Notes: a model not told the origin generated them from the sequence alone. Positions 6,956-14,601 are shown, counted from the first letter of the stretch. The stretch is DNA of 32,162 nucleotides from Alphaproteobacteria bacterium UBA7691 (GCA_002482765.1 DLGP01000078.1:19385-51546); one strand, 5' to 3'. Numbers and translations are program-made.

Positions 6956-8385
6956 TAGATAAGCAGCAAGGCGGCGGCCAGGCCAAAGCCGGGCAGCAGC
7001 ATCAGCCCGGCATAGGGCAGGGCGGCGCGCAGCAGGTGGCGCTCCTGGCCCGGAATGCCGGCAAAGGCACAGGCCAGCGCCAGCTTGCCGGCGAACAGGC
7101 AGCTTATCAGGCTGGCGGTGCTGCTTTGCAGGCCGGCCAGCAAGGCCAGCGGCAGGCCGGTCTGCTGGGCCAGCGCGGCCTGGATCGGCAACAGCAGGCT
7201 GTTGGAGGCGGTGTTGCTGCCGGTCAGCCAGCCGGCCAGGGCGGCAAAGGCCGGGCTGCCGAGCGGTGCCGCCGCGCCGGTCAGCTCGCCCCAGCCGCGT
7301 GCCAGGGCTTCGGCCATCCCGGCGCCGGTATAAAGCCGCGCCATCACCAGGAAAATCAGCGTCGATAACACAGCAATGCGGCCGCCGCGCCAGGAACGGC
7401 GCAGGATATCCGGCAGTCGCTTGATCTCGCCACGGCCGAGCAGGGTGGCCAGGGCGGTGAGCAGCAGCAGCGTGCCGGTATAGTAAAATGGCGGCAGGGC
7501 CGGCATGTCGGGCCAAGGCTGCCAGGCCAGCAGCGGGCGTAGCGTGTCGCTCAGGCCGGGCAGCAGCCGGGTCGGCAGCAGCAGCGCGATCAGCAGGCCA
7601 TAAGGCAGCACCAGGCGCCACGGCACCCGGCCGGCCAGGGTTTCGCGCCAATACAGCAGCGCCAGCAAAGGCGCTGTGGCCAGCAGGCCGGCGGCATCCA
7701 CTGCGCCGCTGGCATTGCCCAGGATCAGCAGGCCGATCAGCGCCAGCACCAATGCCAGTTCTGCCAGATATTCCCGCCCGCTTGCGGCGATGCCGGCGCG
7801 GTGCAGGCGCTGCCAGAACCAGCCCAGCAGCAGCAGCGGCACCGGGATTGTGGCATAGGCGATATGCAGGCCAAAGCTGCTCAGCGGCAATTGCGCCAGG
7901 GCGGCGCCGATCAATGTGCCGATGGCCAGCGCACCCCATGGCACCAGCATCTGGCTGATCAGGCTCAACAGGGCGGCGGGCAGCGGCTTGAAGCCCAGCC
8001 GCAGCAGGCCGCCGATGCTGACGGCAAAGCCGACGCCGAAGCCGATGGCCGATTCCACCAGCGGCCCGGCGATGAAACATAGGATGAAGGCGGCCAGATG
8101 CGGGCGGCGCGGTGTGGTGTCTGCCGCAGGCTGGGCTGCGTTATCCTGCAAGGCATGGTGAAACATCAGCCCGGCCAGCATCACGCCAGCAGAGAAAAGC
8201 GCCAGCCAGGCGCCTTTCAGGGTTTCGGTCAGCACCAGCGGCCAATACGGCAAGGGCGCCAGCAAGGTTGCCAGCAAGGTGGCGGCCAGGCCGCAGGCGC
8301 CGGCATGCAGCAGCGGCAGCCGGCTGGCCAGCACCAGCGCGCCGACCAGCAGGATCGGCGCCAGATAGGCGATCAGTTCAAACAA
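6952..8385 (-). CDS. L-lactate permease-family transporter (LctP-like)
   Basis: The 477-residue, strongly hydrophobic protein has at least 11 membrane segments. It carries the two family hallmarks: GPLVESAIGFGVGF in the N-terminal half and LAGWLTGSNTASNSLLLPIQ in the C-terminal half. LctP-family members import lactate or glycolate with protons; this one is about 70 residues shorter than E. coli LctP (551). The predicted start is a TTG at 8385 beginning MFELIAYLAP, which matches the family's N-terminal helix, but no strong ribosome-binding site is present. It lies six bases downstream of the mocR-type gene on the same strand, so the two are probably cotranscribed, and the regulator may control the permease. 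Confidence 0.85.
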   Translation of the reverse strand: MFELIAYLAPILLVGALVLASRLPLLHAGACGLAATLLATLLAPLPYWPLVLTETLKGAWLALFSAGVMLAGLMFHHALQDNAAQPAADTTPRRPHLAAFILCFIAGPLVESAIGFGVGFAVSIGGLLRLGFKPLPAALLSLISQMLVPWGALAIGTLIGAALAQLPLSSFGLHIAYATIPVPLLLLGWFWQRLHRAGIAASGREYLAELALVLALIGLLILGNASGAVDAAGLLATAPLLALLYWRETLAGRVPWRLVLPYGLLIALLLPTRLLPGLSDTLRPLLAWQPWPDMPALPPFYYTGTLLLLTALATLLGRGEIKRLPDILRRSWRGGRIAVLSTLIFLVMARLYTGAGMAEALARGWGELTGAAAPLGSPAFAALAGWLTGSNTASNSLLLPIQAALAQQTGLPLALLAGLQSSTASLISCLFAGKLALACAFAGIPGQERHLLRAALPYAGLMLLPGFGLAAALLLIY

Positions 8386-8391
8386 GCTGGC

Positions 8392-9804
8392 TCAGACAAT
8401 GCCGCGCCGCGCCTCGGGGCGGCGGTCAAGCAGGCTGCGCAACCGGCGCAGGCCCTCCAGCAATTCCTCGCGGCTGGGCGAGGGGGCGAGCGAAACTCGC
8501 ACCCAGGGCGCCGGGTTGGTGCGATGATCCGGCACAAACGAGGTGCAGCCGGCAATGCGCACACCCTGCATCAGCGCCTGGGCGGTGAAGTCGTTGGATT
8601 GCCATGGCTCGGGCAGTTCAACAAAACAATGCAGGCTGGCGGGATGGCTTTTCAGCCGATAGCCGGCGAAGATTTCTTCCGCCATACGCTGCCGCGCCGC
8701 GGTTTCGACGCGCAATTGCTCCAGCATCTCAACGGCGGTGCCGTCTTCGATCCATTGCCGCACAATTTCCTGGTTGAGCCGCGGGTTATTCACCGCGATG
8801 GCATGCTGGGCATCGGCAAAGCGCTCGATTAGCGCCAGCGGCGCCGCCAGCCAGCCGACGCGCAGGCCCGGCGCCATACATTTTGAGGCACTGGTGATGT
8901 AGATGGTGCGTTCCGGCGCCAGCGTGGCAATCGGCACAGGCCGCTCCGCCACGATGAAGCCATATACATCATCCTCGACGATGGTGAGATCATGCCGCCG
9001 CGCCACATCCACGATGGCCTGGCGCCGCTCCAGCGGCATGCTGGCATTGGTCGGGTTATGGATCGTTGGTTGCAGCATCACAATGCGTGCGCCGGTCTGC
9101 CGCACGGCTTCGTCCAGCGCTTCCGGCAGCAGGCCGTGATCATCCATCGCCACGGCATGCAGCGTGGCCGAGCGTAATTGTGCATTCTCGTGGATGCCGC
9201 CATAGGTGAGCGATTCCACCAGCACGGTTTCGCCGTCATCCACCAATGCTGCCATCACAATGGCGATGGCCTGTTGTGCGCCAGCGGTGGCAATCACCTG
9301 TTCCGGCGACAGTTTCAGCCCGGTGCGGCCGATCCATTGTGCCGCGGCAGCGCGATGTGCCGGGTCGCCCAGCGAGCGGCTATAGCCGAGCAGATGCTCC
9401 AGCCCGCCGCGCGCAGCCAAAGTGCGCAGCGAGCGCCGCATGATGGCATCGTAATTCGGCAGCACCGGCTCGTTATGCGACAATTCGATCAGGCCCGGCA
9501 CACGCAGATTCTGGATCGGCACCAGATCGCCCAGCGGTTCCGCCGAGGGTGCATCGTCATTGCTGGTGCGTACAAAGGTGCCGCGCCCGACTTCGCCCGA
9601 TAGCAGGCCCTTCTGCTCCGCCAGCATGTAGCCACGGCTGACCGTGCCCACGGTGACGCCCAGTTTCCAGGCCAGATCGCGCTGCGGCGGCAAGCGGCTG
9701 CCCGGCGCCAATTCGCCGGAGCGAACCGCAGTTTCAATGGCCGTGGCCAGTGCCTGATAGCGCGGGCCGGGGAATTGTTCGAGATTGGGTGTCCACATTG
9801 TCAT
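8392..9804 (-). CDS. MocR-type regulator: GntR winged helix fused to a PLP-dependent aminotransferase fold
   Basis: The 470-residue protein has an N-terminal GntR helix-turn-helix (about residues 12-80; PGSRLPPQRDLAWKLGV and GTVSRGYMLAEQKGLL) followed by a fold-type I aminotransferase domain. The PLP pocket is intact: HNPTN (250-254), VEDDVYG with Asp278, and the Schiff-base lysine Lys308 in SASKCM. Known MocR regulators (GabR, PdxR, TauR) use PLP to sense amines or vitamin B6 and bind repeats in a divergent intergenic region. That geometry is present here. The ATG at 9804 lacks a ribosome-binding site; a second in-frame ATG lies two codons later. The ligand is unknown. Confidence 0.92.
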   Translation of the reverse strand: MTMWTPNLEQFPGPRYQALATAIETAVRSGELAPGSRLPPQRDLAWKLGVTVGTVSRGYMLAEQKGLLSGEVGRGTFVRTSNDDAPSAEPLGDLVPIQNLRVPGLIELSHNEPVLPNYDAIMRRSLRTLAARGGLEHLLGYSRSLGDPAHRAAAAQWIGRTGLKLSPEQVIATAGAQQAIAIVMAALVDDGETVLVESLTYGGIHENAQLRSATLHAVAMDDHGLLPEALDEAVRQTGARIVMLQPTIHNPTNASMPLERRQAIVDVARRHDLTIVEDDVYGFIVAERPVPIATLAPERTIYITSASKCMAPGLRVGWLAAPLALIERFADAQHAIAVNNPRLNQEIVRQWIEDGTAVEMLEQLRVETAARQRMAEEIFAGYRLKSHPASLHCFVELPEPWQSNDFTAQALMQGVRIAGCTSFVPDHRTNPAPWVRVSLAPSPSREELLEGLRRLRSLLDRRPEARRGIV

Positions 9805-9813
9805 GGTGACAAT
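9797..9813. promoter_or_regulatory. Dyad overlapping the start codon of the MocR-type gene
   Basis: ATTGTCATGGTGACAAT is a perfect hyphenated palindrome (7-bp arms around TGG). It covers the MocR-type start codon (9802-9804) and is one of three dyads in this divergent region sharing ATTG/CAAT half-sites. It is a candidate autoregulatory site. Confidence 0.5.
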
Positions 9814-9841
9814 ATTTACATTGACTGCATCAATGTGTCAA
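9813..9841 (-). promoter_or_regulatory. Candidate promoter of the MocR-type gene
   Basis: On the minus strand a perfect TTGACA (plus-strand 9836-9841) is followed after 17 bases by TAAATA (9813-9818). Transcription would begin close to 9805, right at the ATG at 9804, which would give a leaderless mRNA and explain the missing ribosome-binding site. A second TTGACA lies directly in front (9842-9847). This is a sequence-based guess. Confidence 0.4.
9818..9836. promoter_or_regulatory. Central dyad of the divergent region, candidate MocR operator
   Basis: ACATTGACTGCATCAATGT has perfect 7-bp arms around CTGCA. It overlaps the -10 and spacer of the leftward promoter candidate and the -35 of the rightward one. 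Further TCAATGT copies follow at 9838-9844 (TCAATGT) and 9872-9878, giving the direct-repeat character typical of MocR/GabR-type sites. Confidence 0.55.
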
Positions 9842-9849
9842 TGTCAAAT
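9821..9849 (+). promoter_or_regulatory. Candidate promoter of the DUF1127-phzF unit
   Basis: TTGACT (9821-9826) and TCAAAT (9844-9849) are separated by 17 bases. Transcription would start near 9856, just before the dyad ATTGAAGCCCTTCAAT (9861-9876). It overlaps the leftward promoter candidate and the central dyad, so one bound regulator could block or switch both directions. Confidence 0.4.
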
Positions 9850-9860
9850 GCGTCTCACCC

Positions 9861-9876
9861 ATTGAAGCCCTTCAAT
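9861..9876. promoter_or_regulatory. Third dyad, downstream of the rightward promoter candidate
   Basis: ATTGAAGCCCTTCAAT has perfect 6-bp arms around GCCC and carries the same ATTGA/TCAAT half-sites as the dyad at 9818-9836. Its position just after the predicted rightward start site fits a repressor site. Confidence 0.45.
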
Positions 9877-9908
9877 GTGACGCAATCCAAGGAGAATGAG
9901 GCAGTGTC

Positions 9909-10175
9909 ATGGCAGAATGTATCGATACAATTGGACAGTCACCCTATTTAGGTCCGGCGGAGCGGCTGTTCGGCTCGCTCGGTCGGGCCGTGGATCGGAT
10001 CGGCAAGGCCACCGCCGAGGTTATGGTGGCGATGGTGCTCGGGCTGCTGGAATGGCAGCGGCGGGCGAATGAGCGGTCGACGTTGCAGACGTTGTCCGAC
10101 GAAATGCTGCGGGATGTGGGTTTGAGCCGGGCGGATATCGCTGGCGAGGCCGGCAAGCCGTTCTGGCTTCGATAA
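9909..10175 (+). CDS. DUF1127 domain small protein
   Basis: The 88-residue protein ends with a typical DUF1127 domain (about residues 48-88): EWQRRANERSTLQTLSDEML, then RDVGLSRADI and the closing KPFW. It has a longer N-terminal part including a hydrophobic helix (about residues 37-47, EVMVAMVLGLL). DUF1127 proteins are small, often Arg-rich, and some bind RNA and influence phosphate or carbon metabolism in alphaproteobacteria; the function of this one is unknown. A GAGG lies seven bases before the ATG at 9909 and an AAGGAG lies 14 bases before it. It is divergent from the MocR-type gene and 25 bases ahead of phzF, so probably cotranscribed with it. Confidence 0.85.
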   Translation: MAECIDTIGQSPYLGPAERLFGSLGRAVDRIGKATAEVMVAMVLGLLEWQRRANERSTLQTLSDEMLRDVGLSRADIAGEAGKPFWLR

Positions 10176-10200
10176 GTTTTAGGCAATAAGGAAACCGGCC

Positions 10201-11001
10201 ATGGGCTTGCCGATTTATCAGGTTGATGCTTTCGCCGATGCGGTGTTTGGCGGCAATCCGGCCGCCGTGATGCCGCTGGCGCATTGGCTGCCCGATGCCA
10301 CCCTACAGGCGATCGCCGCCGAGAATAATCTGGCGGAGACCGCCTTCCTGGTGCCATCGGATCAGCAAGCGGGGCGTTATGGCCTGCGCTGGTTCACGCC
10401 GCTGGTGGAAGTTGATCTCTGCGGCCATGCCACGTTGGCCAGCGCCTGGGTGGTGTTCAACAAGCTGGCGCCAAGCCTGACCGATGTGGTGTTTGATACC
10501 CGTAGCGGCGCGTTGCGCGTGGCACTGGATGGTGAATCGGGCCGGCTGACGATGGATTTTCCGGCCCGCATTGCCCAGCCGGTGGCGCCGCCCGCCGATC
10601 TGGTGGCAGCTTTGGGTGCTACTCCGCGCGAGGTATTGAGCGCACAAGCCTATCTGGCGGTTTATGACAGCGCCGAAGCCGTGCGCGGCTTGCGGCCGGA
10701 TATGGCTGCGCTGGCTGCCATCGAGCGCTATGGCATCATTGCCACCGCGCCGGGCGACAAGCCGGGGATTGATTGTGTATCGCGCTTTTTTGCGCCGCGT
10801 GTGGGCGTGCCGGAAGACCCGGTCACCGGCTCGGCGCATTGCAGCATTGTGCCCTATTGGGCGGCACGGCTCGGGCGCCGGGAGATAACCGCCTATCAGG
10901 CATCGGCGCGCGGCGGGCTGCTTTATTGCCGCCATGAAGGCGAGCGCGTGCGCATGGCTGGCAAGGCGGTGCTGTTTCTTGAAGGTGTTGTCCACCTGTA
11001 A
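10201..11001 (+). CDS. PhzF-family isomerase-like protein
   Basis: The 266-residue protein has the two-lobed diaminopimelate-epimerase-like PhzF fold. Visible signatures are YQVDAFADAVFGGNPAAV at the N-terminus, NNLAETAFL with the acid-base Glu46 (equivalent to PhzF Glu45), DLCGHATLASAW, and EDPVTGSAHC in the second lobe. Phenazine PhzF isomerises dihydrohydroxyanthranilate, but most family members lie outside phenazine clusters and have no known substrate; no other phenazine gene is present. An AAGGAA ribosome-binding site precedes the ATG. The proximity to a PLP-type MocR regulator hints at an amino-acid or amine related substrate, which is inference. Confidence 0.9.
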   Translation: MGLPIYQVDAFADAVFGGNPAAVMPLAHWLPDATLQAIAAENNLAETAFLVPSDQQAGRYGLRWFTPLVEVDLCGHATLASAWVVFNKLAPSLTDVVFDTRSGALRVALDGESGRLTMDFPARIAQPVAPPADLVAALGATPREVLSAQAYLAVYDSAEAVRGLRPDMAALAAIERYGIIATAPGDKPGIDCVSRFFAPRVGVPEDPVTGSAHCSIVPYWAARLGRREITAYQASARGGLLYCRHEGERVRMAGKAVLFLEGVVHL

Positions 11002-11062
11002 ACAACGCCTGATATGGCTTTGGACCCGGTCGCATCGATGTCCCCGAAGGATGCGACCGTCA

Positions 11063-11098
11063 GGGCGGGGTGCGCTGTCCCTGTTGCGCATCCCGCCC
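11063..11098 (+). terminator. Strong GC-rich hairpin between phzF and the GNAT gene, possible terminator
   Basis: Arms at 11063-11075 (GGGCGGGGTGCGC) and 11086-11098 (GCGCATCCCGCCC) pair over 13 positions with one G-T pair, around a 10-base loop. CTTTTC follows at 11103-11108. The stretch after the stem is only weakly T-rich, so it may be a weak terminator or a processing structure reducing expression of the GNAT gene, whose ATG is 20 bases away. Confidence 0.5.
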
Positions 11099-11118
11099 AA
11101 ACCCTTTTCGATGGCGGC

Positions 11119-11595
11119 ATGACCAATGCCATCCTGATTCGGCCTGCCAGCGGCACGGCCGACATGTTAACCGCCCGGCGGCTGTTTCAAGCCTATGCCG
11201 ATTCGCTGGATTTCAGCCTCAGTTTCCAGGATTTTGCGGCCGAATTGGCCGGCCTGCCGGGCAAATATGCCGAAGTGGCCGGCGGTGCACTGCTGCTCGG
11301 CCTGCTTGGCGGCAATGTGGCCGGCGTGGTGGCCCTGCGCCGGCTGGAGCCGGATATCTGCGAAATGAAGCGGCTCTATGTTGGCCCCGAGGGGCGCGGC
11401 AGCGGGCTTGGCCGACTGCTGGCCGAGGCGGTGATCGCTGAAGCGCGCCGGCTTGGCTATGGCTATATGCGGCTGGACAGCCTACAGCGCATGCAGGCCG
11501 CCAACCGGCTCTATGACCGCCTCGGTTTCAAGGATATTGCGCCTTATTACGACAATCCGATGCCGGATACGCGCTATCGTGAGTTAAAAATATGA
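11119..11595 (+). CDS. GNAT-family N-acetyltransferase
   Basis: The 158-residue protein has a single GNAT domain. It contains CEMKRLYVGPEGRGSGLGRL, where the RGSGLG stretch is the acetyl-CoA pyrophosphate loop, then the helix LLAEAVIAEARRLGY and the closing AANRLYDRLGF with the usual Tyr. GNAT enzymes move an acetyl group from acetyl-CoA to amines or small molecules; the substrate cannot be read from the sequence. I chose the ATG at 11119 because the domain starts there; an in-frame ATG at 11014 would add 35 residues crossing the hairpin at 11063-11098. No strong ribosome-binding site is seen. The stop codon overlaps the operator-like palindrome at 11592. Confidence 0.85.
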   Translation: MTNAILIRPASGTADMLTARRLFQAYADSLDFSLSFQDFAAELAGLPGKYAEVAGGALLLGLLGGNVAGVVALRRLEPDICEMKRLYVGPEGRGSGLGRLLAEAVIAEARRLGYGYMRLDSLQRMQAANRLYDRLGFKDIAPYYDNPMPDTRYRELKI

Positions 11596-11606
11596 ACGCT
11601 GTTCAT
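11592..11606. promoter_or_regulatory. Candidate TetR operator upstream of the crotonase gene
   Basis: ATGAACGCTGTTCAT is a perfect palindrome with 6-bp arms around GCT, and a further half-site ATGAAC follows at 11611-11616. It lies 48 bases before the crotonase ATG, and a TetR regulator is the next gene in that unit, so autoregulation of the crotonase-tetR operon is a natural reading. Binding is not shown. Confidence 0.55.
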
Positions 11607-11654
11607 TTTTATGAACGATGATAAAGTGACCTCACCAGAAACTGGGAGGGAACC

Positions 11655-12509
11655 ATGACCGACAGCAATCCAGTGGTGCTTTACGAGCGTGACGGCCGCA
11701 TCGCCCGCATCACCCTGAACCGCCCCGAGCATCTCAACGCCATCAATGATGAACTGCCCGATGCGCTGAAAGCCGCCGTGGAGCGCGCCAATTGGGATGA
11801 CGAGGTGCATGTCATCGCCCTGACCGGGGCCGGCCGGGCCTTCTGCGCCGGTTATGACCTGAAGGCCTATGCCGAGGCGCCGCTCCCGGTGAAAGGCAGC
11901 CAGGACATGCCCTGGGACCCAATGGTGGATTACCAATGGATGCGCCATTGCACCGATTGTTATTTCAGCCTGTGGCGTTCTCTCAAGCCGGTGGTGACCA
12001 AGGTGCGCGGCTTTGCCGTGGCCGGCGGCAGTGATATCGCGCTCTGCTCCGATCTGGTGGTGATGGCGGATGATGCCCGCATCGGCTATCCGCCGGCGCG
12101 CATCTGGGGTTGCCCCACCACGGCGATGTGGGTTTATCGCCTGGGCGCCGAACGTGCCAAGCGCATGTTGCTGACCGGCGACCTGATCGATGGCCGCACC
12201 GCCAAGGAATATGGCTTGGTGATCGATGCGGTGCCGGAGGCGCAACTGGATGATTATGTGGAAAACCTGCTCGGCCGCATCGCCAGCGTGCCGAAGAACC
12301 AGTTGATGATGCAGAAGCTGATGGTGAACCAGGCGCTTGATAATATGGGCCTGACCTCGACCCAGACCCTGGCCACGGTGTTTGACGGCATCACCCGGCA
12401 TAGCCCGGAAGGCGTGGCCTTCAAGGCACGCTGCGAGCAAGTGGGCTTCAAGGCGGCGGTGAAGGAGCGCGATGGCGGTGATCCGCTATCGTGGAAAAAT
12501 GCCCGCTGA
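11655..12509 (+). CDS. Crotonase-superfamily protein, atypical active site (enoyl-CoA hydratase/isomerase-like)
   Basis: The 284-residue protein has the crotonase fold: LNRPEHLNAIN, the oxyanion-hole loop AFCAGYDLKAY (about 62-72) and GFAVAGGSDIALCSD (119-133). Canonical enoyl-CoA hydratase uses two glutamates. Here the first (in GGGCE) is Asp127 (AGGSD) and the second (in PE-I) is replaced by Pro147 (GYPPARIWG). It is therefore probably not a standard hydratase; an isomerase, hydrolase or lyase acting on an acyl-CoA is possible. GGGAGG lies seven bases before the ATG. The TetR gene overlaps its 3' end, so the two are coupled. Confidence 0.85.
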   Translation: MTDSNPVVLYERDGRIARITLNRPEHLNAINDELPDALKAAVERANWDDEVHVIALTGAGRAFCAGYDLKAYAEAPLPVKGSQDMPWDPMVDYQWMRHCTDCYFSLWRSLKPVVTKVRGFAVAGGSDIALCSDLVVMADDARIGYPPARIWGCPTTAMWVYRLGAERAKRMLLTGDLIDGRTAKEYGLVIDAVPEAQLDDYVENLLGRIASVPKNQLMMQKLMVNQALDNMGLTSTQTLATVFDGITRHSPEGVAFKARCEQVGFKAAVKERDGGDPLSWKNAR

Positions 12510-13167
12510 TTCAAACCGCAGCGCCACAAAGGCTAGCCTCAAGGGCGAACGCCGCGTGGCGCTGGCCGCCTTCAAGCGTGATGCGATCATCACGGCTGCG
12601 CGCCAGGTTTTTGCCGCCCAGGGCCTGGAAGGCGCCACCATCCGCGCCATTGCCGAAGCGGCCGGAATCGCGCCCGGCACGGTGTATCTGCAATTCGACA
12701 GCAAGGAGGCGATCTATGCCGAGATGCTGACCGCTTCATTGGCCGACCTGCTGAAAAGCCTGCGCGAAGCGGTGGCGCACGCCATGCCGCCGGCTGAACG
12801 CCTGCTGGCCGGCGCGCTGGCTTTCTATCGCTTCTACCAGCGCCGACCGGATGATTTGCATCTTGGCCTGTATCTGGCCCAGGGACTGAAACCGGCCGGC
12901 CTCAGCCCGGTGCTGGATCGCATGCTGAATGGCCGCCTGATCCAGTGTTTTGCCTTGCTGGGCGAGGCGATCCAGGCCAGTGGCCAGGCCAGCGGTTTGA
13001 GTGACCCGGAACAGGTGCGGCGCGAAACCGTTGATCTGGTGAGCAGTATCTGCGGCACATTGCTGTTGCAGGCCACCGGGCGGCTGCGGATGCTGGGCGA
13101 TGACGGCGAGGCGGTGATCCAGCGCCAGGTCGGCCATCTGGTCGAGCGCTTGCACACACCGCGATAA
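12472..13167 (+). CDS. TetR/AcrR-family transcriptional regulator
   Basis: The 231-residue protein has an N-terminal TetR helix-turn-helix: AAFKRDAIITAARQVFAAQG, then GATIRAIAEAAGIAPGTVYLQF and KEAIYAEML. A helical ligand-binding domain follows. The ATG at 12472 lies inside the crotonase gene and has AAGGAG four bases before it; the ATG at 12499 would shorten the protein by nine residues and cannot be ruled out. The overlap with the crotonase gene means cotranscription. The palindrome at 11592-11606 is the likely target, so the regulator probably senses an acyl-CoA or acid handled by its neighbours. That last step is inference. Confidence 0.9.
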   Translation: MAVIRYRGKMPADSNRSATKASLKGERRVALAAFKRDAIITAARQVFAAQGLEGATIRAIAEAAGIAPGTVYLQFDSKEAIYAEMLTASLADLLKSLREAVAHAMPPAERLLAGALAFYRFYQRRPDDLHLGLYLAQGLKPAGLSPVLDRMLNGRLIQCFALLGEAIQASGQASGLSDPEQVRRETVDLVSSICGTLLLQATGRLRMLGDDGEAVIQRQVGHLVERLHTPR

Positions 13168-13219
13168 GCGGCGAACATGGTCGCCCGCCTTTGCGCAGCC
13201 ATAAAACAAAGAGAATATC

Positions 13220-14575
13220 GTGCCAGCGTTTCGCGAAACCTATCGCGGCTCGGTCGCAGCCTGGGAATGCGACCAATACGGCCATTACAATGTGCAATTC
13301 TACGTTGGCCGCATCAGTGATGCCGTAGCCAGCCTGCTGCATGCCGGCGGCCTGGGCCGCATCGGGCTGGAACAGCGCCGCCTGGGCATCGTGGCGGTGA
13401 ACCAGAATATCGACTATCTGCGTGAATTGCGCGCCGGCAGCGTGATCCGCATGGAAAGCGCGATCAAGGCGGTGGAGGGCCGCAAGCTGGTGCTGCATCA
13501 TCGGCTGTTTGATGCCGAAAGCGGCGAATTGGCCATGCGCGCCGATGTGCTGGGCCTGTGTTTTGATCTGGAGGCGCGTAAATCCGTGCCGCTGCCGGAC
13601 GATCTGCGCCAAGGCTTTGCCGGCCTGCTGCTCAGCGGCAACGAGGCCCTGGTGCAGCAGGCTCTGCCCGAAGCCGAGCCGGGCTGGATGATCTCGCATC
13701 GCAGCCCGGTGAATGCCTGGGAATGCGACCGCATGGGCCATCTCAATGTGCAATTCTATCTTGCCCGCGCTGCCGATGCGGATCGCCATGTTTTCACCGC
13801 CCTGGGGTTGGGGCCACGCGCCCTGGCAGCGCTTGGCCTGGGCCTGCGGCCACAGCGTTACCGCATCCAGTTCCGCCGCGAATTACATAATGCCGCCATC
13901 ACCGTGATGCGCAGTGCGATCCGCAGCGCCGATGCCGAGGGTGTCACCCTGCTGCATGAATTGCACGATTTTGAAACCGGTGTGCTCTCAGCCGTGGTGG
14001 AAGCGCGGCTGACGGTGGAGGAATTATCCAGCGGGCGCCAGGCGGCCTTGCCGGCTGCGGCGCAACGCCTGGCCGAGCCATGGGTTGCGGTGTTTCCTGG
14101 TGGTCCGCCCTTGCCGCCGGCCGGTTCGCCGCCGCCGCCACAAAGCCTGCGCGCTGGCATGTATGAAACCTGCCGGGGCGGTGTTGACCAATGGGAATGC
14201 GACGAGAATGGCCGCATGGCGACGCGCTTCTACATGGCGCGCTTCTCTTCTGCGGCGATGAATGTGTTTGTGGCGGCGGATTTTGACACGTCGCGCATGC
14301 GTGAGGCCGGGCTGGGCTCGGCGGCGCTGGATTATATCATCGACATCAAGCAGATGATGCGGGTTGGCCAGGCTTTCCACTGCCAGACCGGGGTGCTGGA
14401 ACTGCGCGACAAGACTTGGCGCTTCGGCCATCTGCTGCTGGATAGCAATAGCGGCGAAACCCTTGCCACCGCCGAAGTGGTGGCGGTGTTTTTTGATCTC
14501 AAGACGCGCAAGGCGATCACCATGCCGGAACCGGTGCGCGCCGGTTTCACCCGGCATCTGCTGCCGCCGGCCTGA
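13220..14575 (+). CDS. Triple hotdog-domain protein, acyl-CoA thioesterase-like
   Basis: The 451-residue protein consists of three tandem 4HBT-type hotdog domains of about 150 residues. Each opens with a WECD motif at residues 15-18, 167-170 and 325-328. Domains 1 and 2 continue GHYNVQFY and GHLNVQFY, matching the D-x-x-GH-x-N active-site pattern of YbgC/4HBT thioesterases. Domain 3 reads GRMATRFY, so its His and Asn are lost and it is probably non-catalytic. A Pro-rich linker (PPLPPAGSPPPP) separates domains 2 and 3. Hotdog thioesterases cleave acyl-CoA; double-hotdog proteins are known, a triple one is unusual. The start is a GTG at 13220 after AAAGAGA. It follows tetR by 52 bases. Confidence 0.85.
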   Translation: MPAFRETYRGSVAAWECDQYGHYNVQFYVGRISDAVASLLHAGGLGRIGLEQRRLGIVAVNQNIDYLRELRAGSVIRMESAIKAVEGRKLVLHHRLFDAESGELAMRADVLGLCFDLEARKSVPLPDDLRQGFAGLLLSGNEALVQQALPEAEPGWMISHRSPVNAWECDRMGHLNVQFYLARAADADRHVFTALGLGPRALAALGLGLRPQRYRIQFRRELHNAAITVMRSAIRSADAEGVTLLHELHDFETGVLSAVVEARLTVEELSSGRQAALPAAAQRLAEPWVAVFPGGPPLPPAGSPPPPQSLRAGMYETCRGGVDQWECDENGRMATRFYMARFSSAAMNVFVAADFDTSRMREAGLGSAALDYIIDIKQMMRVGQAFHCQTGVLELRDKTWRFGHLLLDSNSGETLATAEVVAVFFDLKTRKAITMPEPVRAGFTRHLLPPA

Positions 14576-14601
14576 GCCGCAGGCCGGGAGGGAACGAAGC
14601 C

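Noticed and set aside
5912..8080. Long open frame on the minus strand spanning thiD and the permease gene (722 codons)
   Set aside because: Half is antisense to thiD and half is an out-of-frame reading of the permease gene; the composition changes at the gene boundary and no family motif appears.
10201..11001. Phenazine biosynthesis locus
   Set aside because: PhzF-family proteins are widespread outside phenazine clusters, and none of phzA-E or phzG is present in the window.
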